64,000 nucleotides of DNA from contig CM037788.1 in the NCBI GenBank assembly GCA_021229015.1, positions 52,519,714 through 52,583,713 of the forward strand. The letters run 5' to 3'. Origin of the DNA: Solen grandis (lineage: Eukaryota > Mollusca > Bivalvia > Adapedonta > Solenidae). Position 1 is the first letter of the stretch; the number at the start of each line of letters is the position of its first letter. This document shows positions 10,795 through 23,052 of the stretch, piece after piece. Below the pieces are notes generated by a model. That model was not told the DNA's origin. It searched no databases and saw only the letters and a program-made list of their open reading frames with translations. Made by a program: the position numbers and the translations under genes.

Positions 10795-11037
10795 GGGGCC
10801 TGGCCGAGCGGTTACAGTCGTGGACTACAAATCTCTCAGCCCCTCACCCCTGTGGGTTCGAATCCCGTTAGAGACTTCGAATTTTTCATGTGAGGAAGCC
10901 TTCCAGCTTGTGGTAGGTCGGTGGTTCTACCCGGGTACCTCTGTGTACTCGGGGTCTTCCTCCACCTGTAATTAGCTGGACGTCGCTATTTGAAATTCTA
11001 TCGCAGTGACGGTAAACCCCAATACAACAACAACAAT
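10795..11037 (+). mobile_element. tRNA-derived SINE (family 1), full length
   Basis: The head has pol III promoter boxes: A box TGGCCGAGCGGTTACAG (10801-) and B box GGTTCGAATCCC (10855-). The body holds GGAAGCCTTCCAGCTTG and TAGGTCGGTGGTTCTACCC, then CTTCCTCCACCTGTAATTAG. The tail GACGGTAAACCCCAATAC runs into ACAACAACAAC. A G-rich tract precedes it. The body resembles molluscan V-type/META-type tRNA SINEs; the subfamily name is not certain. Confidence 0.8.
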
Positions 11038-12054
11038 GTGGGGGACAGGGGGTTTGGATCACCTCACATGCTATGATGGACCATTTCAATGTTTACAGAT
11101 ATATGCAAATTAGATTCTCAAAGTATCCAATAGCTGTACAGGGATATCATGTGACTAATGAAAATAATTATGTATCAAGGGTGGATGGGGGACAGGGGAG
11201 GTGCATTGCTGTCACACTATCCTACCAGTTGGCACCATTAGGACTAAAACCGTGCTAAATTGCAGGTCCACTAGACATGAAACTGGGGAATTGGGGGAGA
11301 AATGATTTGTGTTTTGTAGATGATTAGATACCATTCATGCAGCAAGTTCAGGCTAATTGACATGATCTGTTTTTATCTGGTCTATATGAAACAATATAGG
11401 AAACAATGTATTTTGAAGGTCCCAGCAGAATTCTTTCCTCTGTTGTTGATGAGTACTGGTTTATATCTTTATTGCCTGGTCTTATTGCATTTATTGGAAA
11501 AATATGTCTGGTTATACGTATAGGTTTATCAGATGCGTTTTTTGTATTGATGTTGATTTCTCTTCTGAGGAGGATATTTTTTTCTGTAAACACGTCAGGA
11601 TCTCTGGGTTTAGATAAAAAAAAAAAAAAAAAAAAAAAACCAACAGGAAAATGTGTATTGATTTGTTTAAGACAAGATAATTATAGTGTTGTATACTGGA
11701 GTCAATCCCAGTAATGATGAGTGCTGATAAATAATTAGAGAATAGTCATTATAGTTGTCTTTTTCAATTTTCATTAAAAAAAAAGTTGTGTCAAATCAGT
11801 TATGTTGTCATGATGATAACACTGCATACCCAGTGAGGTACAAACTCACAGCACTTGTGAGGTACAAGTCATACATGGGATTCCTCACCAAGAAATGTAC
11901 ACCAGCCCCAGTGTGTGCGTGTGTTTTCAGTCACACATAGACTGGTCAGAATTGTTAAAAAAGATAACTTCCTATAATGCAATCATGCAAAGTGCTTATT
12001 TTCGCACCCTCAAATACCTTTATATTCAAAGGAAAACAGTGCAGCAATATGTAC
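11038..12054. other. Non-coding stretch with an A run
   Basis: Contains a run of more than 20 A at 11616-11639. A 102-codon frame at 11406-11714 spans this run and is therefore not credible. Nothing else was recognised. Confidence 0.5.
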
Positions 12055-12262
12055 TTAAAACCCTGTACCTCATGAATATTCAAGTACTTGATGAATAGTA
12101 ATTGACTAAACTTAAACAGTTTAATATGAAACAATGGATTTTCTTTACCATGCAGACAGTGTAGAATCTGCTACAATATTGTTTGAGGAAATAGAGGAGA
12201 CCCAGATCAGACAACTCCTTCAAGGATGTGTCCAAAAGAATCTATTTGAGGTAAAGTGTTTG
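12055..12262 (+). mobile_element. Old piggyBac-like MITE (family B)
   Basis: Left edge TTAAAACCCTGTACCTCATG, middle ATGAAACAATGGATTTTC, an arm GAGACCCAGATCAGAC, and right edge TTTGAGGTAAAG. The right TTAA is lost. It is clearly related to the copies at 51, 6913 and 35691. Confidence 0.55.
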
Positions 12263-13246
12263 AGATATTAGCACCCTAATAGCCATATTCCATATCTTGC
12301 CACTGGATGGTAATATTTCTATGAAACTTTGGCACTTTGAAGACATTCAAAATTGAAAATATTTCACCAAGAGTTTTTTTTTTCAACTTTTATCTAATTT
12401 GGGAGAGATAATCTGTAAGTTAACATTTAAGCCAATGGGAAATATACATTTTCTGTCAATATGAAAAACTGAAGTAGAAAGATGCACTATATGATTTTGT
12501 TTCAAATTTCATGAAAAAATCCAAACTTTACTATAGAAAAATTGAGATAGTGACCAACTTTTAAGTTTTCAGGGGAGATAACTCATGACAGCAAAATTAT
12601 CAAGGGGAGAAAATAAGAGATCTTCTGTCATATGTCATAACTTGTCAATTTGCCCCTAAGATTTCCATTGTTTGACATTTTAAAAGCTTATATCGTGAAG
12701 TTATATGCATGGCTTTGATAGAATTGATGGCAATTAGGGTTTTAAGACATCTGATCAAGTCATCTTATCAAATCAGTAAATCAAGATTTATGGTCTGATA
12801 TTGGGTTTAACTTTTAAAGAGAGACTTTGTTGGCTCAAATGAATTTTAAAAGATGTAGCTTCAAGCAGAAGCTCAAGAAAAGAACTCCTGCGGTTATGCA
12901 TGCACTTTGAACATTCTAAGACATTTTACGTGTCAATAAAAGCATGCAGTGTGTTTAAGAACGCTGTCTCCATCTCTATTATAGTATGTTTGTCAAAACA
13001 GAATGAGCCACTCATGTTTTGTTGCTACTGTTGTGTTCCTCCTATTTTAAACAATCGCCTTCCTTTGAATGTGTAATGCAGTTTTGTGCATTTTCTTTTT
13101 AGATGGATGCATTATTATTTCTTGAGTTAATGTAGTACCATTAATTTTCATGTGGGACTAATTTTCATAGCTGATTTTATCGGCAGACATTAACCAATGT
13201 GAGAATTTTTACATTCTCACTTCACAGAAGTGTTGGCTGTATAGCA
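12263..13246. other. Non-coding stretch, no recognised element
   Basis: AT-rich DNA without frames, exon borders or repeats that could be supported. Confidence 0.5.
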
Positions 13247-13900
13247 ATGTCACGCCATAGCATGTCTGGTCATGTCCTGTCCCTTCATGTCATCCAATCA
13301 TGTCATGCCACAGCACGTCAATTCATGTCACACCACAGCACGTCAAATCATGTCACGCCAAAGCATGTCTGGTAATGTCCTGTCTCGTCATGTCACACAA
13401 CAACACATCCCATCATGTCACACCACAACACGTCCCATCATGTCACGCAAAACATCCAATCATGTCACACCACAACACACAACACGTCCCATCATGTCAC
13501 ACCACAACACACAACACGTCCCATCATGTCACACCATGACACATCCCATCATGTGAAACAACAAATCCAATCATGTCATTCCACAACACATCCCATCATG
13601 TCAAACAACACATCCAATCATGTCATTCCACAACACATCCCATCATGTCTCACAACAAGTCCAATCATGTAACACCACAACACAGCCCATCATGTCACAC
13701 CACAACACGGCCCATCATGTCACACCACAACATGTCACACCACGATACATCCCATCATGTCACACCACAACACATCCAATCATGTCACACAACACATCCA
13801 ATCATGTCACACCAAAACAAGGCCCATCATGTCACACCACAACACGGCCCATCATGTCACACAACAACACGTCCAATCATGTCACACCACAACACATCCC
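13247..13900. repeat. 25-bp minisatellite running into the assembly gap
   Basis: Degenerate units of about 25 bp built on CATCATGTCACACCACAACA. Early units (13247-13390) are more diverged (CATGTCTGGTCATGTCC) and later units more uniform. The unit contains no stop in any forward frame, so several long overlapping frames appear; these are artefacts. The true array length is unknown because the array meets the N run. Confidence 0.92.
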
Positions 13901-14000
13901 NNNNNNNNNNNNNNNNNNNNNNNNNNNNNNNNNNNNNNNNNNNNNNNNNNNNNNNNNNNNNNNNNNNNNNNNNNNNNNNNNNNNNNNNNNNNNNNNNNNN
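13901..14000. other. Assembly gap (100 N)
   Basis: Exactly 100 unknown bases, a conventional size for a gap of unknown length, placed where the minisatellite would have broken the assembly. Confidence 0.99.
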
Positions 14001-15152
14001 CCAATGGAAGTGCACACATTATGCATGGGCTATAGCTCTGTCATGTTTTACAATAACACTTTGCAATTTCATGTTCATTTTAAGTAATAGAGTCACAGTC
14101 GCCAGGGATCAACCGCGAGGGATGACGATTTCATTTTCGCGTCTATATTTATTTCAAGTTTTGTATTTGTCATTCACAGACGTCAAAATGTTTGTTAATT
14201 GATATTTCACTCGTCTGAAAGGATTTTGTTTAAGAAGCTTATTTGCAGTACTGTGTACAAGGTCGCTCTCGAATAATGTAAATATTACAATTCGTTCGTG
14301 TCAGAAATTGTTTTCAGATATATTAAATAACACCGGGTGTTATATTTTATTCTCAGGTTTCGGGAGGCCTCCCTGAAAATTTCTTACGATTCAAAAAAAA
14401 ATATCGGTTAATTTCTGCCCATAAAAATAAGGAAAACTTATTTTTTAAAGGAATACTGCAGTAAGCAAATATAATCGGTTCAAAATGACAAAATGTAATC
14501 AATAAGCGTGAAAAAAAAATAAAACAGATAAATATATAAGAAAGAAAATGGAATCAACAGAAAAAGGGGGAAATAGGACTTCAAGGTGACCGATTTGATA
14601 AAATGACCGCATAAAAATAAACAATCCTGCAAGCTCTGTGTCATATCGTTAATACCTGGCATAATTTATTATCAACCTTTCATTGTATATTTAAATACAG
14701 ACAAGCGCGTGATGAATCCATCATGAAACTTAATCCCTCATCCTTCGTATCGTTTTTACTTGCTTAATTTCCAGTTGACATGCGTGTGAACGATATTGGG
14801 ATGTTTTTGTTTTACACCTTGATTTATTTAATATTCATAAGTGATGTGTTTTGGGTGAACAGTTAACTGTGATGTAACGTAAACGTGTTTTGTTTGGAAA
14901 TGACTTCCAGTTCTTGATGCACAACATATGCAGAAATAGACGTGTAGATAGATAGATAAATAAAAACATAGTAATTTATAGATATCGGTAAAGGAAGCTT
15001 GAAAGACAGACAGGCGTGAAAAGGCAAATGAATTGACATTCTGATTGAGAGACAGACAGACAGACAGAAAGACAGAGATTTGAAATAAAAGCAATATCTT
15101 TATCAATCCAATAAAAGCTTCAGATCTAATAATAGCGTATTCAAAAACTCAC
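14001..15152. other. Probable intron sequence after the signal-peptide exon
   Basis: Downstream of the minus-strand donor at 15152. It holds AT-rich DNA and a small GACA/GATA-like run (15047-15070). No second exon on the minus strand could be picked out here. Confidence 0.4.
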
Positions 15153-15200
15153 CTGGGCCAAAAATCCGAGCAATAAAACTATTGATTCGTAAAACTTCAT
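15153..15200 (-). CDS. Candidate first exon encoding a signal peptide
   Basis: On the minus strand an ATG (15200-15198) opens 16 codons, MKFYESIVLLLGFLAQ, and the exon ends CCCAG directly before a consensus donor GTGAGT (15152-15147), phase 0. The peptide has a lysine at position 2 and a hydrophobic core IVLLLGFLA, the usual shape of a secretion signal; a separate small first exon for the signal is common in animal secreted proteins. The protein would be secreted or membrane-anchored, but its mature part is not identified. No following exon was found in the 15 kb downstream, so the first intron must be long or the exon is a chance match. The 5' UTR and promoter would lie in 15201 to about 16000. 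Confidence 0.5.
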
Positions 15201-16000
15201 GTTTGTAAATTCCGATTTTTCACTTAATAGTATCTTCTTGTAGCTTCATAAAAAAATCAATTGTAACAAACACCATTGCGTGCCGCGTCACTAATTAACA
15301 TTCCGAAACACTGGACTGTGTTAATTTCACCGCTTTATAATCCATCTAAGAAAACACAATTTAAGGAGGATTAAAAGTTTCCATGCTGTTGTGAGCGATA
15401 TTTCATTCCGAAAATTTGGTACATGTGTGTTTTATACCACAATATTATTCAAAGTCCCAGAGAAACCTTTGGCGTGTATTATTTCACTTTCCACTCGAAA
15501 TAAAATGTTCTAGTACTTTTATTCACTAAGTCCAAATAATGAATAAATGTTAATAAATCCAGCAGCACTTAAAAATCCGACTAAACGATAACCTCCTGGC
15601 CGGACACCCACATACACTAACGTCTTGCTTCTGCTGTTATCAATAAATCAATTAACAATCTTACTATATTTGAACTAATATGAGTATATGGTAAGAAATA
15701 GTGATCGAACTACGGCGAAAAGCCGCGAGACTAACTCGCGCGTTTACACTGAGCCGATTTTTACTGCAATGACGGTAGTTGCGTATCTCTCCCAACTTTA
15801 CCTGGTCGAAATCTCGTCTTCGATAGCAACTTACGAGGCGGTAGTGGGTGAGGGAAATTTGACGGTCCGCTTGTCATGGGTTAACTGTGCTGTTAGATTT
15901 ATCTGCCCCCGTTTGGCAGGCGGTGTATGAATTATGGGTTTGAGTTGTACCCGCACGGTAACACCGCCTGTTTTGGTCTGGAACCAAACCTAGTGTAATA
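15201..16000 (-). promoter_or_regulatory. Putative upstream region of the signal-peptide exon
   Basis: Placed by position only. The part 15690-15970 is richer in CpG than its surroundings (for example CGCGAGACTAACTCGCGCG at 15724-15742, also a small palindrome). No TATA box or start site is asserted. An 80-codon plus frame (15688-15930) covers it but has no recognisable domain. Confidence 0.25.
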
Positions 16001-17279
16001 TCATCAAGAGAGTTTAAAACTTTATCACGCTTTGTTATTCAGTAATATATTTTCTCAGCTCTTTTCACTGTAGTGCATAGGTAAGAAATATATGGATATT
16101 TTCCTCTTTTCCTTATAGTGTAAAAGAGGCTCTGACAAAATAAAAGATTTATTAACACCGCTATGTATAGTAATTACACACGTGCACTGGCTTGTATTAT
16201 CCCCTATCCTCAGTTTTCCTTTTCATTTCTTTTCATTTCGTACATTCAAACTCAGAATTTATTACTTTGTTTTATTATTTATTTGACATGTGCAATAAAC
16301 ATGACCGTTACCACCATCAATATCGTTGTGATTAGCGTCACCAGCAATATGAGATATTTAAAACACATGTTAGATAATAAACCGTAAATTTACTTATTTT
16401 CACATAATAAACCTACTCTATAATACATGCAGATTTATAATTGCAACTTCTTGTCAGAATTTCATTTTTGAGTTGCTGCCAATTCAAATCCCCAGTCATG
16501 TCAAACCTAGCCTTAGTTCACACTTTTCAACCCTTCCTCGCTCGTCCGTTCCTTCTTGATATATGCGCATCTCGACCTCAGATGCCCCGACCAATCTCTG
16601 AAACCTCAGTTCAAATCAGGGCTGCTGACCATTCTACTATCAGTCTTGCACTGAAGACCGTAACATTCCGGCCTAGAATAGTATTGAACACGAGTTATTT
16701 ATAGACCGGCACGCGCGAATCGTGCTTGTACGTGCATTTACGCTACTTTCACGTTAATTTGGTTTAATGAATCGCAGTAATGCCACTAATCGCATTGGCA
16801 CGCCGTGAAGTGACGGTTTATGGTTCATGTCGGGTATTTACTGCTTCTGAAGTGTCTTTAATGTTCAGCGAGGTGCTGAGTCTGTGATCTTGTGCCACCC
16901 TCTGATGACCGTTTGTTTTGTGGAATTCTCGGAAAACATATTTGGCAACCAGCTTTCGGAGATTTCGGAACACATCGACACGTACCAGAAATAACATCGA
17001 CCGAGCATTTTCCAGTATACACGAAATTTATTAGCAATAAATGACTATTACATATGATGCTGGTTGTCTGTTTCTTTTTTATGGTCTTGGCTAAGGTATT
17101 GAACCAATTTCATAGCTGGATTGGAAATAGTTTAATACTTAAACCCGATACATTTTAAAGGAGAGAGAAATGTTCGATGGTTTCTTACTTCCGATGCCTT
17201 AGATCTACTACTTTTATTTTAATTTATATTCTTAACAACTTTTGTAACCACAGTCGACTTTTACCTACTATCACGTTAG
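16001..17279. other. Non-coding stretch, no recognised element
   Basis: Unique-looking DNA. An 87-codon plus frame at 16441-16704 is serine/proline-rich and shows no domain or splice borders, so it is not called. Confidence 0.45.
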
Positions 17280-17393
17280 GTTGCTGTCGGTTTTGAGGTC
17301 ACCGTCGTCGCGACGTCCAGCTAACTGCGGGTGTGAGGAAGACACCTCGTGCACAAAGGCATCCGGGTAGAGCCACTGAGCTACTGCAAACTC
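17280..17393 (-). mobile_element. SINE family 1 fragment
   Basis: Diverged body and tail only: GCGACGTCCAGCTAA and GGCATCCGGGTAGAGCCAC match the reverse complement of the full copies at 32669 and 50378. The tRNA head is absent. Confidence 0.6.
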
Positions 17394-18742
17394 GAAATGA
17401 CATTAGTGAGGGGATAAGTAACAGCAAAACAGTAACTATAGCCATAGAAGTTATCCCACTATCACATGTTAGGGAAGTACTTGTTATTTTTTGCCATCTT
17501 TTTTTTTTTTTTTTTTTTTTTGCAACAACACTTGCATGTCAAAAGCACATGAGGTAATAGGTTATTTAATTGTGATGTTCCAAAGTTAAAAGTGTTTACT
17601 TTTCCACACGTCTAAACAAATTAAACACGATATAACTGCATGTCATTTGTAATTGGAGACCCTGTGAGTCTCACAGTTTCTTGTCGCCGTTTGATGGTAC
17701 CAATTAGTGTACTTGGTACGTTGTCGGCGTCGATGCTGTCAATGTGCACTAGATGCATGTACATGCATAAGTGGTGTGTTTTTTAATTATTGTTTTCATT
17801 CAATTTAAGTATGATAGATATTGGTGCAAAGCTATTTGAACTGCATTGTTCTCATTGCTCAGTGACTTTGTAGTGACAATGACACCGGACACTGAACACT
17901 CAGATTTGTATTTACAGACCGACGAGCGCACGATCCCCGTGGATACGTGTGCACTATTTTAGCAGCAAATTTCAAACCTTTCAACAAGTACGGTAAACTG
18001 GCAATTTTCCGAGATGCGGATTTTCGAATACGATATACTACCTGGTGTGTATTAAACTATCACTTACTTTCCATGAAAGTACAATTGATGTAATTGTCCA
18101 ATTAAATTAATGCGTATAACTGAGTCTTGCTGTTGTCCGAGGACTCAAAAAATCCCTATTGATCCTCGACTAATCGCAACTTTACTACTGTAAAAACAAC
18201 CGAAACTATGAGTTCGCGCCTGTCATCAAAAAAAAAGATACCATTCATACACGCTTTCTTACTGTCTCGAGAAATACCCTCATTCCTTTTACAAATAGGC
18301 AAAAAATAGCAACCGTAAATATATTGATATGTATAATTTGGTATGCAACTTGTGAAGGAACATAAAAAAGGTAAGCAACGCTCAGTGATTGAGGAAGGGA
18401 GCTGTGTAACATTCAGAATTAGAACAACAATGTAAAGCGTTGTTATTTATGTTTTCTTTTCTGTAACTTTCCTAACCTGCCATAATAAACACACGCCGTA
18501 ATTGATTGGTTGTTAGACTGGTATGCAAGGAGTAATTTATGTTCACTTGCAATATATATAATAAAAACTGAGACGCAGTCAATACGGCCTCGCTTCAACA
18601 CGTATTAATAACAGCATTCTTCGGTGATGTTTCGAATTAAGGACGCCCAAGTATTCGTATGCTTAACATATTTTGAATAAATATTCATATACATGTACTT
18701 CTTTTTCTGGTATATTTAGAAAATTAACTTTTGTATGTTTCT
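17394..18742. other. Non-coding stretch with a T run
   Basis: Holds a T run at 17500-17521 and otherwise unique-looking AT-rich DNA. Nothing recognised. Confidence 0.5.
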
Positions 18743-18985
18743 TTGATTGGGCTTAACGTTAACTGACTCCATGGGACAGGTGCAGTGTTGCCTGACTACG
18801 GTATCACGCCGTAGACACGTGGCATTATACCACACTCACCCACATCATCCTGACGCCGGATCGACTAGTCCTGAAACTTTATATACTGAGCACTAGCAAT
18901 GGAGATAAACCAGAAACATTGTTTACAACTTTGTTATAGAGCGATTGAGGATTGAACCTTCAACCTCCAGGTTTCGGGGACGGAA
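18743..18985 (-). mobile_element. tRNA-related SINE (family 2), diverged
   Basis: Carries the family phrases ATCACGCCGTAGACACGTGG, ACCACACTCACCCACAT and TATACTGAGCACTAGCA, then GATTGAGGATTGAACCTTCA near its 5' (right) end, where a B-box-like motif is expected on the minus strand. The tail end at the left reads TTGGGCTTAACGTTAACTG. Confidence 0.6.
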
Positions 18986-19842
18986 AACTCTTAACAATTG
19001 AATTGAACAGCCAGAGATTGGCCTTAAACCACTGGCATGAAGGTTGGATATGGCGGATGTAAGCATGAATATAGCAGTATCAGTTCACTCATCTTATCAC
19101 TGGGTCTATTTCATCCACGATGATAAACAGGCAATTGTTTGTTTAAGATATAATAAGGGAATTGCACGCCGCAGTAATTGCGTTTCTATGTATATTTATG
19201 TAAATAAGGATATAACAATTGGTTAACAACGTCCTTGCCTTTTCTAGTTGGCACACGTGACTAAAAGTACCGAGGGACAGACGGCATTAAAGTGTTTTCT
19301 TTCATTACTTGACAAGAAATAAAAATAAGAAAGTATGTCTTTAATTTCATTTATTTTAAAATTGTTAACATGATAGTTTGCCTATATAAATGATATAGCC
19401 TGCGAAAAAAGAATCGAGACGTTAAAGACCCTGAATAACAACTTATTAACACGATAACTCTGGCGTAGCCTTAATCCCCGAGGTGTTCCGATTGATTGTA
19501 AAAATGGAATGATTAAGGGGGATGTACCATTTTTCTATATTTATGATAAAGATGTTTTCGTCTATGGTTAATCCATATATCAAGCAAAACACTGCCAATA
19601 AAATACTCATTCTTTGAAAATGTGCAAAAAATATAGACTCATATATGAATTAATGAAGACCTAGACTTCAGACTGGGATGATCATATATTCTCGTGGCTA
19701 TCCCTATATAGAGTATAGAAAAGTATTCTTTATTTCATGTTACGCAAATACATATTATGTTTTGTTACATATCATATATTAAATATAATAAAAAGACGTG
19801 GATATAATTCTTCTAATTTTGACAACACATGCAGGTGGTAGT

Positions 19843-19873
<31 letters not shown>

Positions 19874-22726
19874 TATGATCAAAGTTATGGGACCATAACT
19901 TTATAAGTAAAAGAGTGGCGGATTCAAGAGGAGCGGGGCGCACTCGGCGCGCGCCACCTCTAAAATTCTACGACCATACATAAATGTAGACATGCAACCC
20001 CCAAAAACTCAGAAGAATGCACTATTTTACAGCTTTAAATTAAAAAAAATCGCACGTGAATTCCCCAGGATCCGTAGTCCAACCGGAACTTCACCATTAT
20101 TACGGCCTTGGTAAAGCGGAAAACCGCTTGCATTGTCACTGCCTACATTTTTAAATGTTGCGATATTTGATTATAGAAATTTAAGTGCAAAGAAAAGCAA
20201 CCAACAAATTGCTTTAAAACTGGTATCCCAATCGACATAAATAGCAAACCATATTATTGACCAGATATTAAACCGGTTAGACAAGTACTTGCAACTTCAT
20301 GACTGCATTTAATCGGTTACTGGCGCCATTTACGATCTGAAATTAAGAGTTGCATTGTCACAAATGTTTATAGTGATCATCGATGACCTGCTTGTTTATC
20401 CTGCAGAGCATACGTTTGACCCCCGGGGCCCCGGGATGACCTCTGCACTAAGTACCCAATAGAAGTTTCACTGTGGGAAAATTTGTTCAAACAAAACGAT
20501 GACACAGGTCTGATTTTTTTTCATCATTTTTTTTGTTGTTATTTAAACAATCTGTTGCTAATACAACTCGAATGATGTTCGCTGTAATCAAACCGGTCAG
20601 AAGTGAACAAGAGAAAACGGCTGCTAAACGCAGGTGGCGTCCAGGAACAGGTTCATTAAGTTAACGGTTGCTTAGTACAGATTGAATGCTTAGGACAGGT
20701 GTTCGTTAATTCAGAAATAACTACTTATTTCAATGTCAATGATATATTCCACTGACATTCTAAAATGACATCACTTCAAGAGAAAATGTCTCAACCAAGG
20801 ATTTATTAAAATTGATTTCTTTACCCGGTTCGAATTCCACCAGCTACACTAAGCACTAAGTAATTCTTAAATACTTAGAGGAGAATTTCATTCTTTTTTG
20901 TAATAAAATATCCAAATATTTCATTCTAAACAGAAATTGTTAGTAATTCGGATGATATTTTAGGTCAGCATTTCATGTTCTCAAATATTTCCAAAACTAT
21001 AGAGTGATGGAATACGTTTGTATGATAGCCGGCTCGAGCACCATCAAAAACACTTAGCGCTGAAAAAAAAAGTCAAGTAATGTCTAATAATTTTTTGTCA
21101 ATGACAATACTTCCAGAATTTCACACACCACCCATCGGTCCACACTTTGTCAAATACAGTGTGGAAGGAATAACAGGGACCGCCGGGGTATCATGTTATG
21201 ACAACTCTCAATATGGTGAACGTAATCGAAATTGTCAACCACTTGTGAAGCAATACAATTGCGCTATTCCAACAAGAGACTAATTTACAAACGATGGCGA
21301 AAAGATAACGCAATCTAGACACGGCAAGTACAAAAGCCCGATAGACAGACGTTTCGAACCCCGCAATAAAACGTGATAATTACTTAGGTCATCGGTTATT
21401 GGTACACTACTTGTAAAATGGCCTTCAGATGAGTGTGTCTATTTGGTTCCCACTGTGGCGTCAGGTTAATTGTATTTCGTTACGTAGTTGTGATGCAATT
21501 TAGAAATATTGGTCCCTATGCAATATTTCGTCCCTTTATACTTCGAACTATTTTGCTGATGGGTATGAAATTTGAACTGCAAATTTGCATACGTGTACTG
21601 TGGAGAATAAAGAAAGACTGTGTTATCCCTACTGATATTTCTTCTATTAAAATGGCATATTTTGGCCATGGCTTCAATAAGTATTGCAGGAATAAACTTC
21701 AATTGTTTCAGATTAGAAACTACAAGTACAGCTTACTGAAAGTAAACCAACTACCCAACTGATGAACCCTGGATACAAATGTATATCCATGTTATTTTTT
21801 TATAAGAATTACTACCAGTTTAATATTATATTAACACTAAATAAGTATGTCATGCTGCTTTGCGCGCAACATTCCGTCGCGACCAAGAAGCACAAACTTC
21901 AGGTCCGGTGTTTCTGATATAGAAGCATAATTTGAAGCATCACAAGAGAACCAGGTAAACCTTGGAAGAGAGCGAGAACAGAAAAACGACAACAATGACA
22001 GTCACAGAATAGTTCACCCATTATATAAATACACTGTAGTTTAAATAAGTCACCCAACACGGGCTTGGTGGGCGGGATTTTATGCGCAAAAAGTGAGCAA
22101 AGGTACTTTGTTTCAATTTTAAAAATCCTCACTTTACAATGTTACCAACTTGCAATGTCAAAAAAGAGCCTGTGAGAACAGCGCATAATCATAATAAAAA
22201 TAGCACCGTTATTCTGTCATTCCTGTGAAAAGCACATTGTAACAAGTACAATATAAAACAAATGTTTCACTTATACCACATCCCATTTAAAGAAACGGAT
22301 TTATGTCGCTTATCGACAAATCCTGTTATATTACGTTTATGACAGTAAAAGTTCAGATAATGTGGGAAAATCAACGACAACACGTAGGTAAAAAATAATA
22401 TTGTTATTACTTCAATGTTCGGCTAACGCCTTCGTCGGGATAATAATAATAAAAGTTCAAAGGCATCCTCAAGAAAAGTAATTAAAGTTTGTTAGTTTTA
22501 TATAGTTCATCTACCGCTCGTATAAGCATATGTTGTATGTTAAATGATAGATAAAATGTATGTAATTAGAAGTTTATACTCATTAATCCAATAATATTTA
22601 TTGCCTTAAGATATTTCCAATGTTCATAGCAATAAAAATACAACATGAATTGTATATGTCGAAACGAATTTTGATAAAAAAAATCAATATATACTAAATG
22701 TACAGTTAACAAAGAGAATATATGTT
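18986..22726. other. Long non-coding stretch
   Basis: Contains a CA microsatellite (19843-19870), a GC-rich patch at 19930-19960, and a palindrome CCCCGGGGCCCCGGG near 20420. A 109-codon plus frame at 21433-21762 has no recognisable domain or exon borders. No repeat family shared with the rest of the window was seen. Confidence 0.5.
19843..19870. repeat. (CA)14 microsatellite
   Basis: Uninterrupted CA dinucleotides. Confidence 0.97.
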
Positions 22727-22819
22727 TGATGTTTATTGGGTTTAACGTCCCGCCGACTGCATTTCAGTCATTTTGGAGATTACGTCTACTTGAGACAGAT
22801 GAAATGCTACTACATTGCC
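22727..22819 (-). mobile_element. SINE family 2, 3' half (split by a MITE)
   Basis: Reads TTTATTGGGTTTAACGTCCC, GCATTTCAGTCATTTTGGAG and ACTTGAGACAGATG, the tail and 3' body of family 2 in reverse. It continues after the insertion at 22998. Confidence 0.8.
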
Positions 22820-22997
22820 CACCGGCACTAAAACCGTGTAATTCGGTTAAATCGGAATTATATTTATAAAAGAAATGTACGATTTTTTTTTTTTTTTTGT
22901 TCTCCTGTATATAGAAACAATGTATATAGTACAGAGGACGAAAAAAATCAATAAAATTGGAAACACACAACCGAATTGTGCGGTTCTAGTACTGGTG
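22820..22997. mobile_element. 178-bp MITE (family C) nested in a SINE
   Basis: Ends are inverted repeats about 29 bp long: CACCGGCACTAAAACCG...AATTCGGTT at the left, and AACCGAATTG...CTAGTACTGGTG at the right. ACATT abuts both borders, a possible eroded target duplication. The interior is AT-rich with a T run at 22881-22898. It is non-coding; superfamily not assigned. Confidence 0.75.
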
Positions 22998-23052
22998 ACA
23001 TTTAGACACGTGAAATGATACCACACCCAGTCACATTATCCTGAGCCCGAAG
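22998..23052 (-). mobile_element. SINE family 2, 5' part (split by a MITE)
   Basis: Resumes the SINE body: TAGACACGTGAAATGATACC and ACACCCAGTCACATTATCCT. The head is missing. Confidence 0.75.

Noticed and set aside
13247..13900. CRISPR array
   Set aside because: The units are contiguous and degenerate with no unique spacers, and the surrounding DNA is animal.
13272..14202. Long His/Ser/Thr-rich open frames (up to 209 codons)
   Set aside because: They lie in a 25-bp minisatellite with no stop codons in any forward frame, occur in all three frames at once, and one crosses the N gap.
21433..21762. 109-codon frame
   Set aside because: No domain, no splice borders, and an overlapping minus frame of similar length suggests chance.
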